Source: Candidatus Hebobacteria bacterium
Lineage (GTDB): Bacteria; Armatimonadota; Hebobacteria; Hebobacterales; Hebobacteraceae
Direction of reading: 5' to 3'
Assembly: GCA_029821885.1 (NCBI GenBank)
Contig: JALGXV010000007.1
Location: forward strand, 1 to 32,503
DNA: 32,503 nucleotides
Under the pieces are notes generated by a model that was given only the letters and a program-made list of their open reading frames with translations, was not told the DNA's origin and ran no database searches. Positions within the stretch are counted from its first letter, which is position 1. Each line of letters starts with the position of its first letter. The position numbers and the translations under genes were made by a program. This document shows, piece by piece, positions 14,644-22,521 of the stretch.

Positions 14644-15315
14644 ATGTCGGCCACTCGCGAGATAGAGCTTCATTGCTGGGTCTGCGGGGAACGGTTCGAA
14701 CGAGAGGAACCGCGGGCCTATGCTGTCACAGGTCGCGGCTCGGATCTGTGCCCGAAGCCGGTGGGGTTCAACCCGCTGCCGATGCTCCTGCACACCTGTC
14801 CCACGTGTGGGTTCACGGCGGACGGGCGCGGGTTCCATCCCTCCCAGGTCGATGAGCAAGTGCGCGACTGGGTGCTGTCAGGGGGGCTCACGCGAGTGTC
14901 CGACGAGATGCCGGACACGGGCTACTCGCGATATGAGATGGCCGCTCTCTGCCATGCGCGTCGAGCGGCACCCAGTGCGCTGCAGTTGGCCGAGTACTAT
15001 CTGGCGGCCTCCTGGCTCGCGCAGCTCGATGAGGCGCCCGAGGTGGTCCCAGACTACCAACAGGAAGCGGCGCAGTACCTCGAGCAGGCGCTCCTCGTTG
15101 GCGAGGTGGAGGACAAGGAGCGAGCCGTGATGACCTATCTCGTGGGCGAGCTTCGACGACGGCTCGGGGAGTTCGAGGCGGCCCTCAAGCTCTTCGACGA
15201 AGCGGCCATCGAGTTCGCGGAACACGGCGGCCCGAAATGGATGGTGAGGGCCCTCAACCAGCAGGCGAGGATGGCGAAGGAGAGGTCCGCCGAAGACGCG
15301 CCGCTGGCCCGCTAG
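14644..15315 (+). CDS. DUF2225 family protein
   Basis: The N-terminus is a zinc-ribbon-like DUF2225 domain: CWVCGERFE at about residues 10-18, the family block GRGSDLCPKPVGFNPLPMLLHTCPTCGFTADGRGF with the second CPTC pair, then a helical TPR-like region (LAEYYLAASWLAQLDE, GEFEAALKLFDEAAIEF). The function of DUF2225 is unknown; a cytoplasmic metal-binding protein is likely. I start at ATG 14644, which has GGAG six bases upstream, rather than the GTG at 14623. It stands alone downstream of the UroD-like gene and converges on the zinc-ribbon membrane protein. Confidence 0.82.
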   Translation: MSATREIELHCWVCGERFEREEPRAYAVTGRGSDLCPKPVGFNPLPMLLHTCPTCGFTADGRGFHPSQVDEQVRDWVLSGGLTRVSDEMPDTGYSRYEMAALCHARRAAPSALQLAEYYLAASWLAQLDEAPEVVPDYQQEAAQYLEQALLVGEVEDKERAVMTYLVGELRRRLGEFEAALKLFDEAAIEFAEHGGPKWMVRALNQQARMAKERSAEDAPLAR

Positions 15316-15355
15316 GATGAGGCATGGTCTGACCGGTGGTGGGACGAGCAGGCCG

Positions 15356-15700
15356 CTATCCGGGCTGTGACGTGGGCTTTCTGTTGGAGGCGCGGAAGAT
15401 TCGCTCCACCGCACGTGCGAGATGCGCTGCTGCCGTCAGCCCGAGCGTCAGGAAGAACGTCCCGAGCAGGAAGCCCGACCAGAACCACGGTCCCGGTCCT
15501 GACGGAGGCCCCCCTTTCAGGAGAGGCGCGAACACCTGCCACGCCAGGGCGACGAAGAGGACCAGCCCCAGCGAGACGGATGCGCAGACCGAATACGCGA
15601 CTCGGCGCGGGCTGCGCCGGAGTAGCCGCAGATGGGCACCACAGGCCGTGCACCAGTCACCTGGATGAGATTGCTCGCGCTCACAGACAGGGCAAACCAA
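15356..15700 (-). CDS. Small zinc-ribbon membrane protein
   Basis: This 114-residue protein starts with a compact zinc ribbon (CPVC...CTAC within residues 3-20), followed by two predicted membrane helices (SVSLGLVLFVALAWQVFAPLL and WFWSGFLLGTFFLTLGLTAAAH) and a basic tail. The start is TTG 15700, backed by AAGGGAGG nine bases upstream. No known family is recognised; zinc-ribbon plus two TM helices is a common layout of uncharacterised bacterial proteins. It converges on the DUF2225 gene, which also carries cysteine pairs. Confidence 0.7.
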   Translation of the reverse strand: MVCPVCEREQSHPGDWCTACGAHLRLLRRSPRRVAYSVCASVSLGLVLFVALAWQVFAPLLKGGPPSGPGPWFWSGFLLGTFFLTLGLTAAAHLARAVERIFRASNRKPTSQPG

Positions 15701-16122
15701 CTGGCAGGGCCTCCCTTCTGGAACTCGCGTCCGTCCACCAATAGCCTTATTCCACAGTCAGGCCCACTCGATTCGCCCGCCGAGCCGTACGCAGCCCGAC
15801 CTGGCTCACGCCTCTTCACACCACCTCGTGTTGGGAGTATACTGCCTGCGCAACGCGACGATCCAACGCCGGCGTGCACCGAGGCCGCCCGTCGCCTATC
15901 GAAAGCCACTGCCGCACCTCGCGTCTTCGCGGCCCCGTTCAGAGTCGTGCCAGCTGGACGCACCTCCGGTGTAATGGTGGGACTCGCTCAGCAAGCGGGC
16001 ACATGTGGCGCTGGCGCCGTCGCCCCGGGCTGTGATAGGAGGACCGCGAGAGTTGGCTCACCGGGGCCTTAGCTTTCTGGAAGCCGATTCAGCACCTTGA
16101 GGAGGTGCACAGGAGAAGCTAC
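15701..16122. other. Long upstream region of the homocysteine operon
   Basis: This 422-bp region lies between the divergent zinc-ribbon gene and the DUF39 gene. It holds the promoter at 15815-15843, so the leader would be about 270 nt, long enough for a regulatory RNA. I could not match it to SAM, SAH or cobalamin riboswitch consensus sequences by eye. Near its end GCACCT-tgagg-AGGTGC (16092-16109) is a 6-bp hairpin containing a decoy AGGAGG just ahead of the real Shine-Dalgarno. The overlapping 146-aa ORF (15632-16072) is not convincing. Confidence 0.4.
15815..15843 (+). promoter_or_regulatory. Sigma70-type promoter for the DUF39 operon
   Basis: TTCACA (15815-15820) and TATACT (15838-15843) are separated by exactly 17 nt, a good vegetative promoter in otherwise GC-rich DNA. 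It points at the DUF39-NIL-UPF0280 operon, about 280 nt upstream of the first start codon. Confidence 0.6.
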
Positions 16123-17346
16123 ATGCCGAAGACGCTGGAGGAGATCAACGAGAAGATCCGCAAGGGCGACGTGGTTGTCGTCACCGCGGAAGAGATGGTC
16201 GAGGTCGTGGCCGAGAAGGGCGCGAAGGCCGCGGCTGAATCCATCGACGTCGTCACCACGGGGACATTCGGTCCCATGTGCTCCTCCGGCGTGATGGTGA
16301 ACCTCGGCCACTCGCGACCACGCATCAAGCTCGGCGGTGGGCAGGCACGACTCAATCGCGTACCGGCATACGCTGGGATAGCTGCGGTCGACCTCTATCT
16401 CGGAGCAACCGCCCTCCCAGACGAGGACCCGCGTAACGCGGTCTTCCCGGGCGAGTTTCGGTACGGGGGCGGCCACGTCATTGAGGACCTGGTCGCGGGA
16501 CGCCGCGTGCTGCTGGAGGCGACGGCCTACGGCACGGACTGCTATCCGCGGCGCGAGGTGTCCACGTGGCTTACCCTCGAGGATCTGAACGAGGCCTATC
16601 TGCTTAACCCGAGGAATGCCTACCAGAACTACAACGTGGCCGTGAACTCGTCCGAGAGGACGATCTACACGTACATGGGCACACTCCAGCCGCGGCTGGG
16701 ATCGGCCAACTACTGCAGCGCCGGGCAGCTCTCTCCCTTGATGAACGATCCGCACTATCGAACGATAGGGCTCGGGACGAGGATATTTCTGGGCGGCGGC
16801 GTGGGCTATGTCGTCTGGAACGGCACACAGCACAGCCCGGCGCTCGAGCGGAACGAGAAGGGCGTGCCCACAGGCGGGGCCGGAACGCTGGCTGTGCTGG
16901 GAGACCTGAAGCTGATGTCAGACCATTGGCTGATGGGCGCGAGCTTCCGCGGCTATGGCGCGACGTTGATCGTCGGCCTGGGCATACCGATCCCGATTCT
17001 GGACGAAGAGATAGCGGCACAGACAGGAGTATCGGATGCGGACATGCTCGCTCCCGTGGTCGATTACTCCTCCGCCTATCCGGAGCGGAAGGCGGATGTG
17101 ATTGTTCACGTCACGTACGCAGACCTCAAGTCAGGATCCATTGAAGTGGGCGGCCAGACCGTGCCGGCGACTCCCCTATCCAGCTATCGGCGCGCGCGGG
17201 AGATCGCAGAAACGTTGAAGGGTTGGATCGGCAAAGCCGAGTTCGAGCTGACGGCACCCGTCGCGCCGCTGCCGGGAGCCGACTCCGGGCAGGCGATGGG
17301 ACCGATGCCGAATCATCCGCCGGACCCCGCAAGGCAAACGCGATGA
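16123..17346 (+). CDS. DUF39 homocysteine biosynthesis protein (MA1821-like)
   Basis: DUF39 proteins take part in making homocysteine from aspartate semialdehyde and sulfide in methanogens and other anaerobes, bypassing the usual activated-homoserine route. The family is recognised from TLEEINEKIRKGDVVVVTAEEM, TTGTFGPMCSSGVMVNLGH, then PIKLGG-like PRIKLGGGQARLNRVPAY and NYNVAVNSSERTIYTYMGTL. This copy is DUF39 alone with a Pro-rich tail; it lacks the CBS pair and ferredoxin found fused in some homologues, the ferredoxin being supplied by the next gene. ATG 16123 has AGGAG at normal spacing; the track GTG at 16105 directly abuts an AGGAG. It is followed 26 nt later by NIL-ferredoxin. Confidence 0.92.
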   Translation: MPKTLEEINEKIRKGDVVVVTAEEMVEVVAEKGAKAAAESIDVVTTGTFGPMCSSGVMVNLGHSRPRIKLGGGQARLNRVPAYAGIAAVDLYLGATALPDEDPRNAVFPGEFRYGGGHVIEDLVAGRRVLLEATAYGTDCYPRREVSTWLTLEDLNEAYLLNPRNAYQNYNVAVNSSERTIYTYMGTLQPRLGSANYCSAGQLSPLMNDPHYRTIGLGTRIFLGGGVGYVVWNGTQHSPALERNEKGVPTGGAGTLAVLGDLKLMSDHWLMGASFRGYGATLIVGLGIPIPILDEEIAAQTGVSDADMLAPVVDYSSAYPERKADVIVHVTYADLKSGSIEVGGQTVPATPLSSYRRAREIAETLKGWIGKAEFELTAPVAPLPGADSGQAMGPMPNHPPDPARQTR

Positions 17347-17372
17347 GTGAGAAAGGCTAAGGGGAAGCGATC

Positions 17373-17783
17373 ATGGAGGTGTCACACAAGGTAGTGCTCC
17401 ACTTCCCGCCGACCGCGACTGGACAGCCGGTTGTCTACCGGCTGTCGCGCGAGTACGGCCTCGTGTTCAACATACTGCGGGCATCCATCACACCTCAGGA
17501 AGAAGGGCTGATGGTGCTGGAGTTGAGCGGAGAAGAGGCCGACTACCGCCGCGCCACCGACTACCTTCAGGAGATGGGCATCCAGATCCAGCCCCTGGTC
17601 CACGATCTCCGTAAGGACGAGGACCGGTGCACCGACTGCGGCGCCTGCGTCGGTGTGTGCCCAACGCAGGCTCTCGTGCTGGAGCGTCCCTCGATGAGGG
17701 TGGTCTTCGACCCAGAGGAATGTGTCGTGTGCGGCGAGTGTGTTCCGTGTTGCCCGGTGGGGGCCATGGAACTGCAGTTCTAG
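17373..17783 (+). CDS. NIL-domain ferredoxin (MA1822-like)
   Basis: This 136-residue protein has an N-terminal NIL domain (VVLHFPPTATGQPVVYRLSREYGLVFNILRASI, residues 6-75) and a C-terminal two-cluster ferredoxin with two CxxCxxCxxxCP motifs (CTDCGACVGVCP and CVVCGECVPCCP), each expected to hold a 4Fe-4S centre. In Methanosarcina the equivalent protein acts with the DUF39 protein in sulfide-dependent homocysteine formation, presumably as electron carrier or sulfur relay. It sits between DUF39 and UPF0280 with spacings of 26 and 9 nt, so the three are almost surely one operon. Confidence 0.94.
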   Translation: MEVSHKVVLHFPPTATGQPVVYRLSREYGLVFNILRASITPQEEGLMVLELSGEEADYRRATDYLQEMGIQIQPLVHDLRKDEDRCTDCGACVGVCPTQALVLERPSMRVVFDPEECVVCGECVPCCPVGAMELQF

Positions 17784-17792
17784 CATCGTCCG

Positions 17793-18551
17793 ATGGCCTA
17801 CGAGGAGCGCACCTATCGGCGCTGGATAGCGACTGAGTTGCACACGTTCGAAGTGAGCGTGGGCGAGTCAGATCTCATGATCAGCGCGGAGCGCCCGCTC
17901 GAGCAACTGGCGCAGCGGGCGCTTCGCCGCGTTCGAGAGGAGCTGGAGGAATACCTGGCACAAGACCCCGAGTTCGGCAAGGCCCTGACGCCGTGCCCTC
18001 CGCGCGAAGGGGCCCCAGAGGCGGCACTCCGGATGGCGGCCGCCGCGAGCGCCTGTGGAGTGGGACCAATGGCGGCGGTGGCGGGTGCCGTAGCGCAGTG
18101 GGTCGGGGAAGCGCTCCTTCAGCAGACCGAGCAAGTCGTCGTCGAGAACGGGGGCGACATCTTCCTCCAGACGAAGCAAGGACGGGTGGCAGCGATCTAC
18201 GCGGGGACCTCCCCCCTATCTGGGAAGCTCGGGGTGCGCATCGGGAGAAAAGACGGGCCGCTGGGGCTGTGCACGTCATCGGGGACGGTGGGACACTCGC
18301 TGAGCTTCGGGAAGGCGGACGCGGCGATCGTGCTGGCGGAGTCGGCCGCCCTGGCGGACGCCGCCGCAACCGCGCTGGGCAACAGGATCCGGACCGCCGA
18401 TGATATCGAGGCCGGCCTGGGCTGGCTCAAGAGCATAGGTGGGGTCCTCGGCGGGGCGGCTGTGGTTGGGGAGAGAATGGGCGCCTGGGGGAAGATGGAA
18501 CTCGTTCCGGTTAGCGAGACCAGCGGGGCGCCGGAAGGGGCTCCTCGCTAG
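17793..18551 (+). CDS. UPF0280 family protein (COG2122, MA1715-like)
   Basis: UPF0280 proteins have an ApbE-like fold; the Methanosarcina homologue was linked to efficient sulfide assimilation. Family marks are YEERTYRRWIATELHTFEVSVGESDLMI at the start, VGPMAAVAGAVAQWVGEALL, then VVENGGDIFL and LGLCTSSGTVGHSLSFGKADAAIVL. The length (252) is normal. It starts at ATG 17793, 9 nt after the NIL-ferredoxin stop, with only a weak Shine-Dalgarno, suggesting translation by coupling. With the two genes before it, it completes the known sulfide-to-homocysteine gene trio. Confidence 0.93.
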   Translation: MAYEERTYRRWIATELHTFEVSVGESDLMISAERPLEQLAQRALRRVREELEEYLAQDPEFGKALTPCPPREGAPEAALRMAAAASACGVGPMAAVAGAVAQWVGEALLQQTEQVVVENGGDIFLQTKQGRVAAIYAGTSPLSGKLGVRIGRKDGPLGLCTSSGTVGHSLSFGKADAAIVLAESAALADAAATALGNRIRTADDIEAGLGWLKSIGGVLGGAAVVGERMGAWGKMELVPVSETSGAPEGAPR

Positions 18552-18627
18552 ACACCCACTCCGAGAGGTCGTCGGGCTGGGGGGCCCAGGCCCGGTGCCA
18601 GTGCATCCCTCGCAGCCGCGCCCTCCC

Positions 18628-19467
18628 CTACCCCCGGAGGAGCCCAAACCACATGAGCAGGAATCCTCCCACCGCGATGCGATAGAGGATGAAGGGCGCG
18701 AAGGCATGGCGCTGCAGGTAGCGCAGGAAGAAGCGAATGCAGAGATAACCGGAGACGGCCGCCGAGAGAAAGCCGACCGCGAAGATCGAAGCGGCGCCCT
18801 CCGGCAGACTGCTCAGGTCCGTAACAGCGCCGTGTAGGCCATAGAGCGCAGCACCGCCGATGATCGGGATCGAGAGCAGGAAGGAGAACCGGGCGGCCGT
18901 CTCCCGGGTCATGCCCCTCGCCAATCCCACGGTCATCGTGATGCCGGACCGGGAGACGCCGGGGGCCAGCGACAGCACCTGCCCGAGGCCGATGAGCATC
19001 CCGTCCGCCCACCCGGTTGCGGGTAGCTCCTTGGTCCTACGTCCGCGCCATTCCGCGATCCACAGCACGAGGCCGAACGCTATCAGAAGCACTGCGACGA
19101 GCATGGGCGCTTCCCGAAGGTGTGCTTCGATCGCGTCCTCGCCGAGGACCCCAGCAAGGGCGGCCGGGATGGTTGCCAGGACGATGATCCACGAGAGGCG
19201 GCGCTCGGGAACGCCGGCGACGCCGTGGCGGAAGGTAGTGAAGAAAGCCCCCACCAAGCGAACGACATCGGACCAGAAGTAGGCCAGAAGGCCAGCAAAG
19301 GTGCCGGCATGGACCGACAGGTCGAAGAGCGTGTTCCAGTGCGTGTCGTCCAGCAGCTCCCAGCCGAGCAACTCTCGCACGAGAATGAGGTGCCCCGAAC
19401 TGCTGACTGGGAGGAATTCCGTGAGGCCCTGGACCACCCCAAGCACGGCTGCCTGTAGTAGCTGCAT
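18628..19467 (-). CDS. uppP: Undecaprenyl-diphosphatase (UppP/BacA)
   Basis: UppP is an integral membrane phosphatase that recycles undecaprenyl pyrophosphate to the monophosphate carrier for peptidoglycan and polysaccharide export; extra copies give bacitracin tolerance. Both signature boxes are intact: TEFLPVSSSGHL (residues about 17-28) and the second, LSLAPGVSRSGITMTVGLARG. About eight hydrophobic helices span the 279 residues. It is divergent from the sugar aminotransferase at 19673, with a 205-bp gap holding both upstream regions, and converges with UPF0280. Confidence 0.96.
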   Translation of the reverse strand: MQLLQAAVLGVVQGLTEFLPVSSSGHLILVRELLGWELLDDTHWNTLFDLSVHAGTFAGLLAYFWSDVVRLVGAFFTTFRHGVAGVPERRLSWIIVLATIPAALAGVLGEDAIEAHLREAPMLVAVLLIAFGLVLWIAEWRGRRTKELPATGWADGMLIGLGQVLSLAPGVSRSGITMTVGLARGMTRETAARFSFLLSIPIIGGAALYGLHGAVTDLSSLPEGAASIFAVGFLSAAVSGYLCIRFFLRYLQRHAFAPFILYRIAVGGFLLMWFGLLRG

Positions 19468-19672
19468 GGCGTCCGCTCAGTCCCGCTGTTGGCTCTCGTG
19501 TTCTTCGGTGGCCAGTCATCCGTTCCTGCCATCGCTCGGCTCTGCGCTTGGCCGGTGCCCCAGCAACACTGGAGGCAACCGCGCGCGGCCGGCAGGTACG
19601 CTGCTCGGCAGGAGGCGTGCGTCGAGCGGTGAAGTGGTCGAGAGCATCTTCATCTGGAGAGGAGCTTCGATA

Positions 19673-20866
19673 ATGCTTGAGGTTGGGCGCGACGAGGCGA
19701 AGGCTGCGGCACGGGTGATCGAGAGCGGCGATCTCTTCCGGTACGCCGATCCGAAATCCGGGCATCCGAACGAGTGCGCGAAGTTCGAGCGAGAGCTGGC
19801 GAGGAAGATCGGCGTCGAGCATTCGCTGCTGGTGACGAGCGGAACCGCGGCGCTCGTGTGCGCGCTGGCGGGAATGGGGGTCGGGCCGGGCGACGAGGTC
19901 ATTGTGCCGGCCTATACCTTCATCGCGTCCCCGCTGGCGCCACTGACGCTGGGAGCATTGCCGGTGATCACGGAGGTGGACGAGTCGTTGACCCTGGATC
20001 CGAAAGATGTGCAAGCGAAGATCTCCCGCCGGACGAAGATCATCATGCCGGTGCATATGGTCGGCCTGCCGGCGAACATGAACGCGATAATGCGGATCGC
20101 CCGCAAGCACAATATCGAGGTGCTGGAGGACGCGGCACAGTCGTTCGGCGGGAAGTACCGGGGCAGGTGGCTGGGCACGATCGGGCATGTGGGTGCGTAC
20201 AGCTTCAACTACTTCAAGAACATAACGGCTGGCGAGGGCGGAGCCGTGGTGACAAACGACGATGGGGTGTTCATGCGGGCCTTGATGCACCACGATGGGG
20301 GGTTGGCGTTCTGGCCCCATGGGAAGCCCTTCGATATGCCCGTGTTCGCGGGCTGGAACTATCGAGCGAACGAGATTCAGGGGGCCATGCTCCGAGTGCA
20401 GCTCCGCAAGATAAGCAGACTACTGCGCCGAACCCGAGCACAGAAGGCGCGCATCATGAAGACCGTTGCCGAGCACCCGAAGCTCCGGCCGGTCAGTTAC
20501 AATGACCCCGAGGGTGACTGCAGCACGATTGCGGGTCTCAGATTCAGAGACGAGGAGCAGGCGCGCACGTTCATGGCGAAGCTCGCTCAGGACGGACAGG
20601 GCTCCTGGACACCAATTGACAGCGGGCGACACGTCTACTCGAACTGGGAGGCGATCATGGCGAAGAGGGGCTCATACCATCCCGCGCTCGACGCTTTCAG
20701 GCGGCCGGAGAACAGCAAGTCGAAGGCCCGGTACGAGCCAGACATGTGCCCGAAGACACTTGAGATCCTGAGTCGGACGGTCTTCCTCGACATCCGACCA
20801 CAGACGACCGCGGGACAGCAGCGGAAGCGGCTCCGGGCCATTGCCAAGGCCGCCGATGCTGTCTAG
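19673..20866 (+). CDS. DegT/DnrJ/EryC1/StrS-family sugar aminotransferase
   Basis: This PLP enzyme of the aspartate-aminotransferase fold normally aminates keto-sugars for lipopolysaccharide, S-layer or natural-product glycans. The PLP lysine is Lys182 in SFNYFKNITAGEGGAVVTN; further marks are LLVTSGTAALVCALAGMGVGPGDEVIVPAYTF and EVLEDAAQSFGG. I start at ATG 19673 (MLEVGRDEAKAA), which has GGAG at 8-nt spacing; the track adds 124 residues of out-of-family sequence that overlap uppP. Length is 397. No neighbouring nucleotide-sugar genes are seen. The adjacent uppP makes a surface-glycan role plausible. Confidence 0.94.
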   Translation: MLEVGRDEAKAAARVIESGDLFRYADPKSGHPNECAKFERELARKIGVEHSLLVTSGTAALVCALAGMGVGPGDEVIVPAYTFIASPLAPLTLGALPVITEVDESLTLDPKDVQAKISRRTKIIMPVHMVGLPANMNAIMRIARKHNIEVLEDAAQSFGGKYRGRWLGTIGHVGAYSFNYFKNITAGEGGAVVTNDDGVFMRALMHHDGGLAFWPHGKPFDMPVFAGWNYRANEIQGAMLRVQLRKISRLLRRTRAQKARIMKTVAEHPKLRPVSYNDPEGDCSTIAGLRFRDEEQARTFMAKLAQDGQGSWTPIDSGRHVYSNWEAIMAKRGSYHPALDAFRRPENSKSKARYEPDMCPKTLEILSRTVFLDIRPQTTAGQQRKRLRAIAKAADAV

Positions 20867-20913
20867 GAGGCGAGTCGGCTCTCTATCCTCCTCTGCCGTG
20901 GAAGAAGCCCGAG

Positions 20914-21513
20914 ATGGGAAGCTCGGCGGCCGGCCGGGCAGAAGCTAGCGGCGTGCTGATACCGAAGACGAAGAAGGAGATCTGGCTCAACCGGGTGCGG
21001 GTCTGGCTGCCGCCCGTATTCGTCATCGTGGCGATCATCCTTCGCAAGCCAGAGTGGAACCTGTGGGGCATACCACTTGTGGCCCTCGGCGAGAGCCTGC
21101 GGACCTGGGCGGCCGGACATCTAGTAAAGGATGAGACGCTCACCGTCGGCGGCCCGTACGCCTACCTGCGGAACCCGCTCTATCTCGGCAGCCTGCTGAA
21201 CACGATCGGCTTCCTCGTCATTCTTGGGGATTGGCTGCTAGCGGCCGCGTTCTTCGCCGTGGCGCTTGCGATCTACGTTCCCACCGTGAGACAGGAGGAG
21301 GACTACCTGCGGCGGATGCACGGAAAGGCCTTTGACGCCTACGTGGGAGCCGTACCAGGGGTCCTGCCGCGGCTCACGCCAGCGAAGCTGGACATAACCG
21401 AGGTTCGGAACAGCCGGTTCCAATGGCGTTGGGTGTGGGAGAACGACGAGCACAGGACATGGGTTGCCTTCGCAGCCGTCCTCGCCTTGTTTGGCGCAAG
21501 GAGCACGCTCTGA
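20914..21513 (+). CDS. ICMT/PEMT-like membrane methyltransferase
   Basis: This small integral membrane protein belongs to the isoprenylcysteine carboxyl methyltransferase/phospholipid methyltransferase group, which uses SAM. The C-terminal catalytic region is visible as GGPYAYLRNPLYLGSLL, then ALAIYVPTVRQEEDYLRRMHGKAFDAYVGAVPGVLP, containing the conserved RNP-Y and E..L...G..F..Y pattern. Several hydrophobic helices precede and interrupt it. It follows the aminotransferase by 47 nt on the same strand. In bacteria the substrate of this family is mostly unknown. The start has only a weak Shine-Dalgarno, and a GTG near residue 14 is possible. Confidence 0.85.
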   Translation: MGSSAAGRAEASGVLIPKTKKEIWLNRVRVWLPPVFVIVAIILRKPEWNLWGIPLVALGESLRTWAAGHLVKDETLTVGGPYAYLRNPLYLGSLLNTIGFLVILGDWLLAAAFFAVALAIYVPTVRQEEDYLRRMHGKAFDAYVGAVPGVLPRLTPAKLDITEVRNSRFQWRWVWENDEHRTWVAFAAVLALFGARSTL

Positions 21514-21535
21514 TTCCCAGCTCATCTCTTGAGGC

Positions 21536-21563
21536 GGCCGGCAGGGAGACTCACCCGCCGGCC
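21536..21563. terminator. Convergent hairpin between the ICMT-like gene and the protease
   Basis: GGCCGGC at 21536-21542 pairs with GCCGGCC at 21557-21563 across 14 nt, overlapping the end of the minus-strand protease. It is probably a shared terminator. Confidence 0.45.
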
Positions 21564-22453
21564 GGGTCGCCAGAGGAGGGAGCCTGCACCCTCTGCCGAG
21601 AGGACCTGATTGCCTCGTCGATAAGCGCCTTCGTCTCGGCGTTCATGGGGATGGCGAAGCCGATGCCGATGTTGCCGGTGCCGCCCGGAGAGAAGATGGC
21701 CTGGTTGATTCCGATGGCTTCGCCTTCGATGTTGACCAGTGGGCCGCCCGAGTTGCCGAAGTTTATGGCGGCGTCGGTCTGAAGCAGATCGCGCATCTCC
21801 TGGCGCCCTCTGGCATGTCTGACGACTCTTCCCTTCGCACTGATAACACCCACAGTCACTGTCTCACTGAACCCAAAAGGGCTCCCGATGGCGATGGCCC
21901 ACGCGCCAACCTGGACTTGGTCGGCATCCCCGAGGCGGACGGTCGGCAGGTCGGTCGGGCAGTCCAGCATCTTGACGATGGCCAGATCCTTCTCTCCGAT
22001 CAACTGGACGAGCCGCGCTTGGTAGCTGTCGCCATTCGCCATGGTCACGCTGATCGTGTCGGCCGTGCCCACTACGTGAGCGTTCGTCAGAACGAAGCCG
22101 TCCGTGGTAACGATGGAGCCGGATCCCAGGTTCGTGACCTTGTGGACGCGCTCATAGGGCCGGAAGGGAGGCCACGGGTCACCCCGCCACGGATCGAAGT
22201 TGAAGATGTCGAAGCCCCAGACCTGCTGACGTATCTCCTGTTCCGTGTTGATGTTGACAACGGCCGGCGATACCTGCGCGGCCACGTCAGTGAACGACGA
22301 TTGGAGTGCGGCAATATCTACCGAGGCGGCCTCTGCCGGCCTGGGCTGCAGTCCAACGAAGACCGCGACGGCGACCAAGCCGCCGAGGATTGCGCTGGCA
22401 AGCAGCAACAGGGCTAGCGAGGGATGCTTCGCCGGATGGGCGTCGGTCAACAT
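21551..22453 (-). CDS. HtrA/DegP-family serine protease, membrane-anchored, without PDZ
   Basis: This trypsin-fold envelope protease is held by an N-terminal membrane segment (SLALLLLASAILGGLVAVAVFVGL). The catalytic triad is complete: His in VLTNAHVVG, Asp in GEKDLAIVKM and Ser in INFGNSGGPL. The family blocks LGSGSIVTTDGF and AIAIGSPFGFSETVTVGVIS are intact. The start at 22453 (MLTDAHPAKHP) has an excellent GGAGGTGAT; the track's extra 41 residues are not needed. The protein ends about 300 residues in, right after the protease domain, so it has no PDZ domain, unlike DegP and DegS. It lies 68 nt after plsC on the same strand. Confidence 0.93.
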   Translation of the reverse strand: MLTDAHPAKHPSLALLLLASAILGGLVAVAVFVGLQPRPAEAASVDIAALQSSFTDVAAQVSPAVVNINTEQEIRQQVWGFDIFNFDPWRGDPWPPFRPYERVHKVTNLGSGSIVTTDGFVLTNAHVVGTADTISVTMANGDSYQARLVQLIGEKDLAIVKMLDCPTDLPTVRLGDADQVQVGAWAIAIGSPFGFSETVTVGVISAKGRVVRHARGRQEMRDLLQTDAAINFGNSGGPLVNIEGEAIGINQAIFSPGGTGNIGIGFAIPMNAETKALIDEAIRSSRQRVQAPSSGDPAGG

Positions 22454-22521
22454 GTGATCACCTCCAGGGGTTAGACACCTGAACAGAAAGGCAGGTTCCA
22501 GTGGATGACGGCGACAGGCGA

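Noticed and set aside
15632-16072. 146-aa plus-strand ORF before the DUF39 operon
   Set aside because: No Shine-Dalgarno, Pro/Arg/Ala-rich sequence, and it contains the DUF39 operon promoter; overlaps the better-supported zinc-ribbon gene on the other strand.
19037-20320. 427-aa minus-strand ORF over uppP and the aminotransferase
   Set aside because: Crosses two well-supported genes and lacks any motif.
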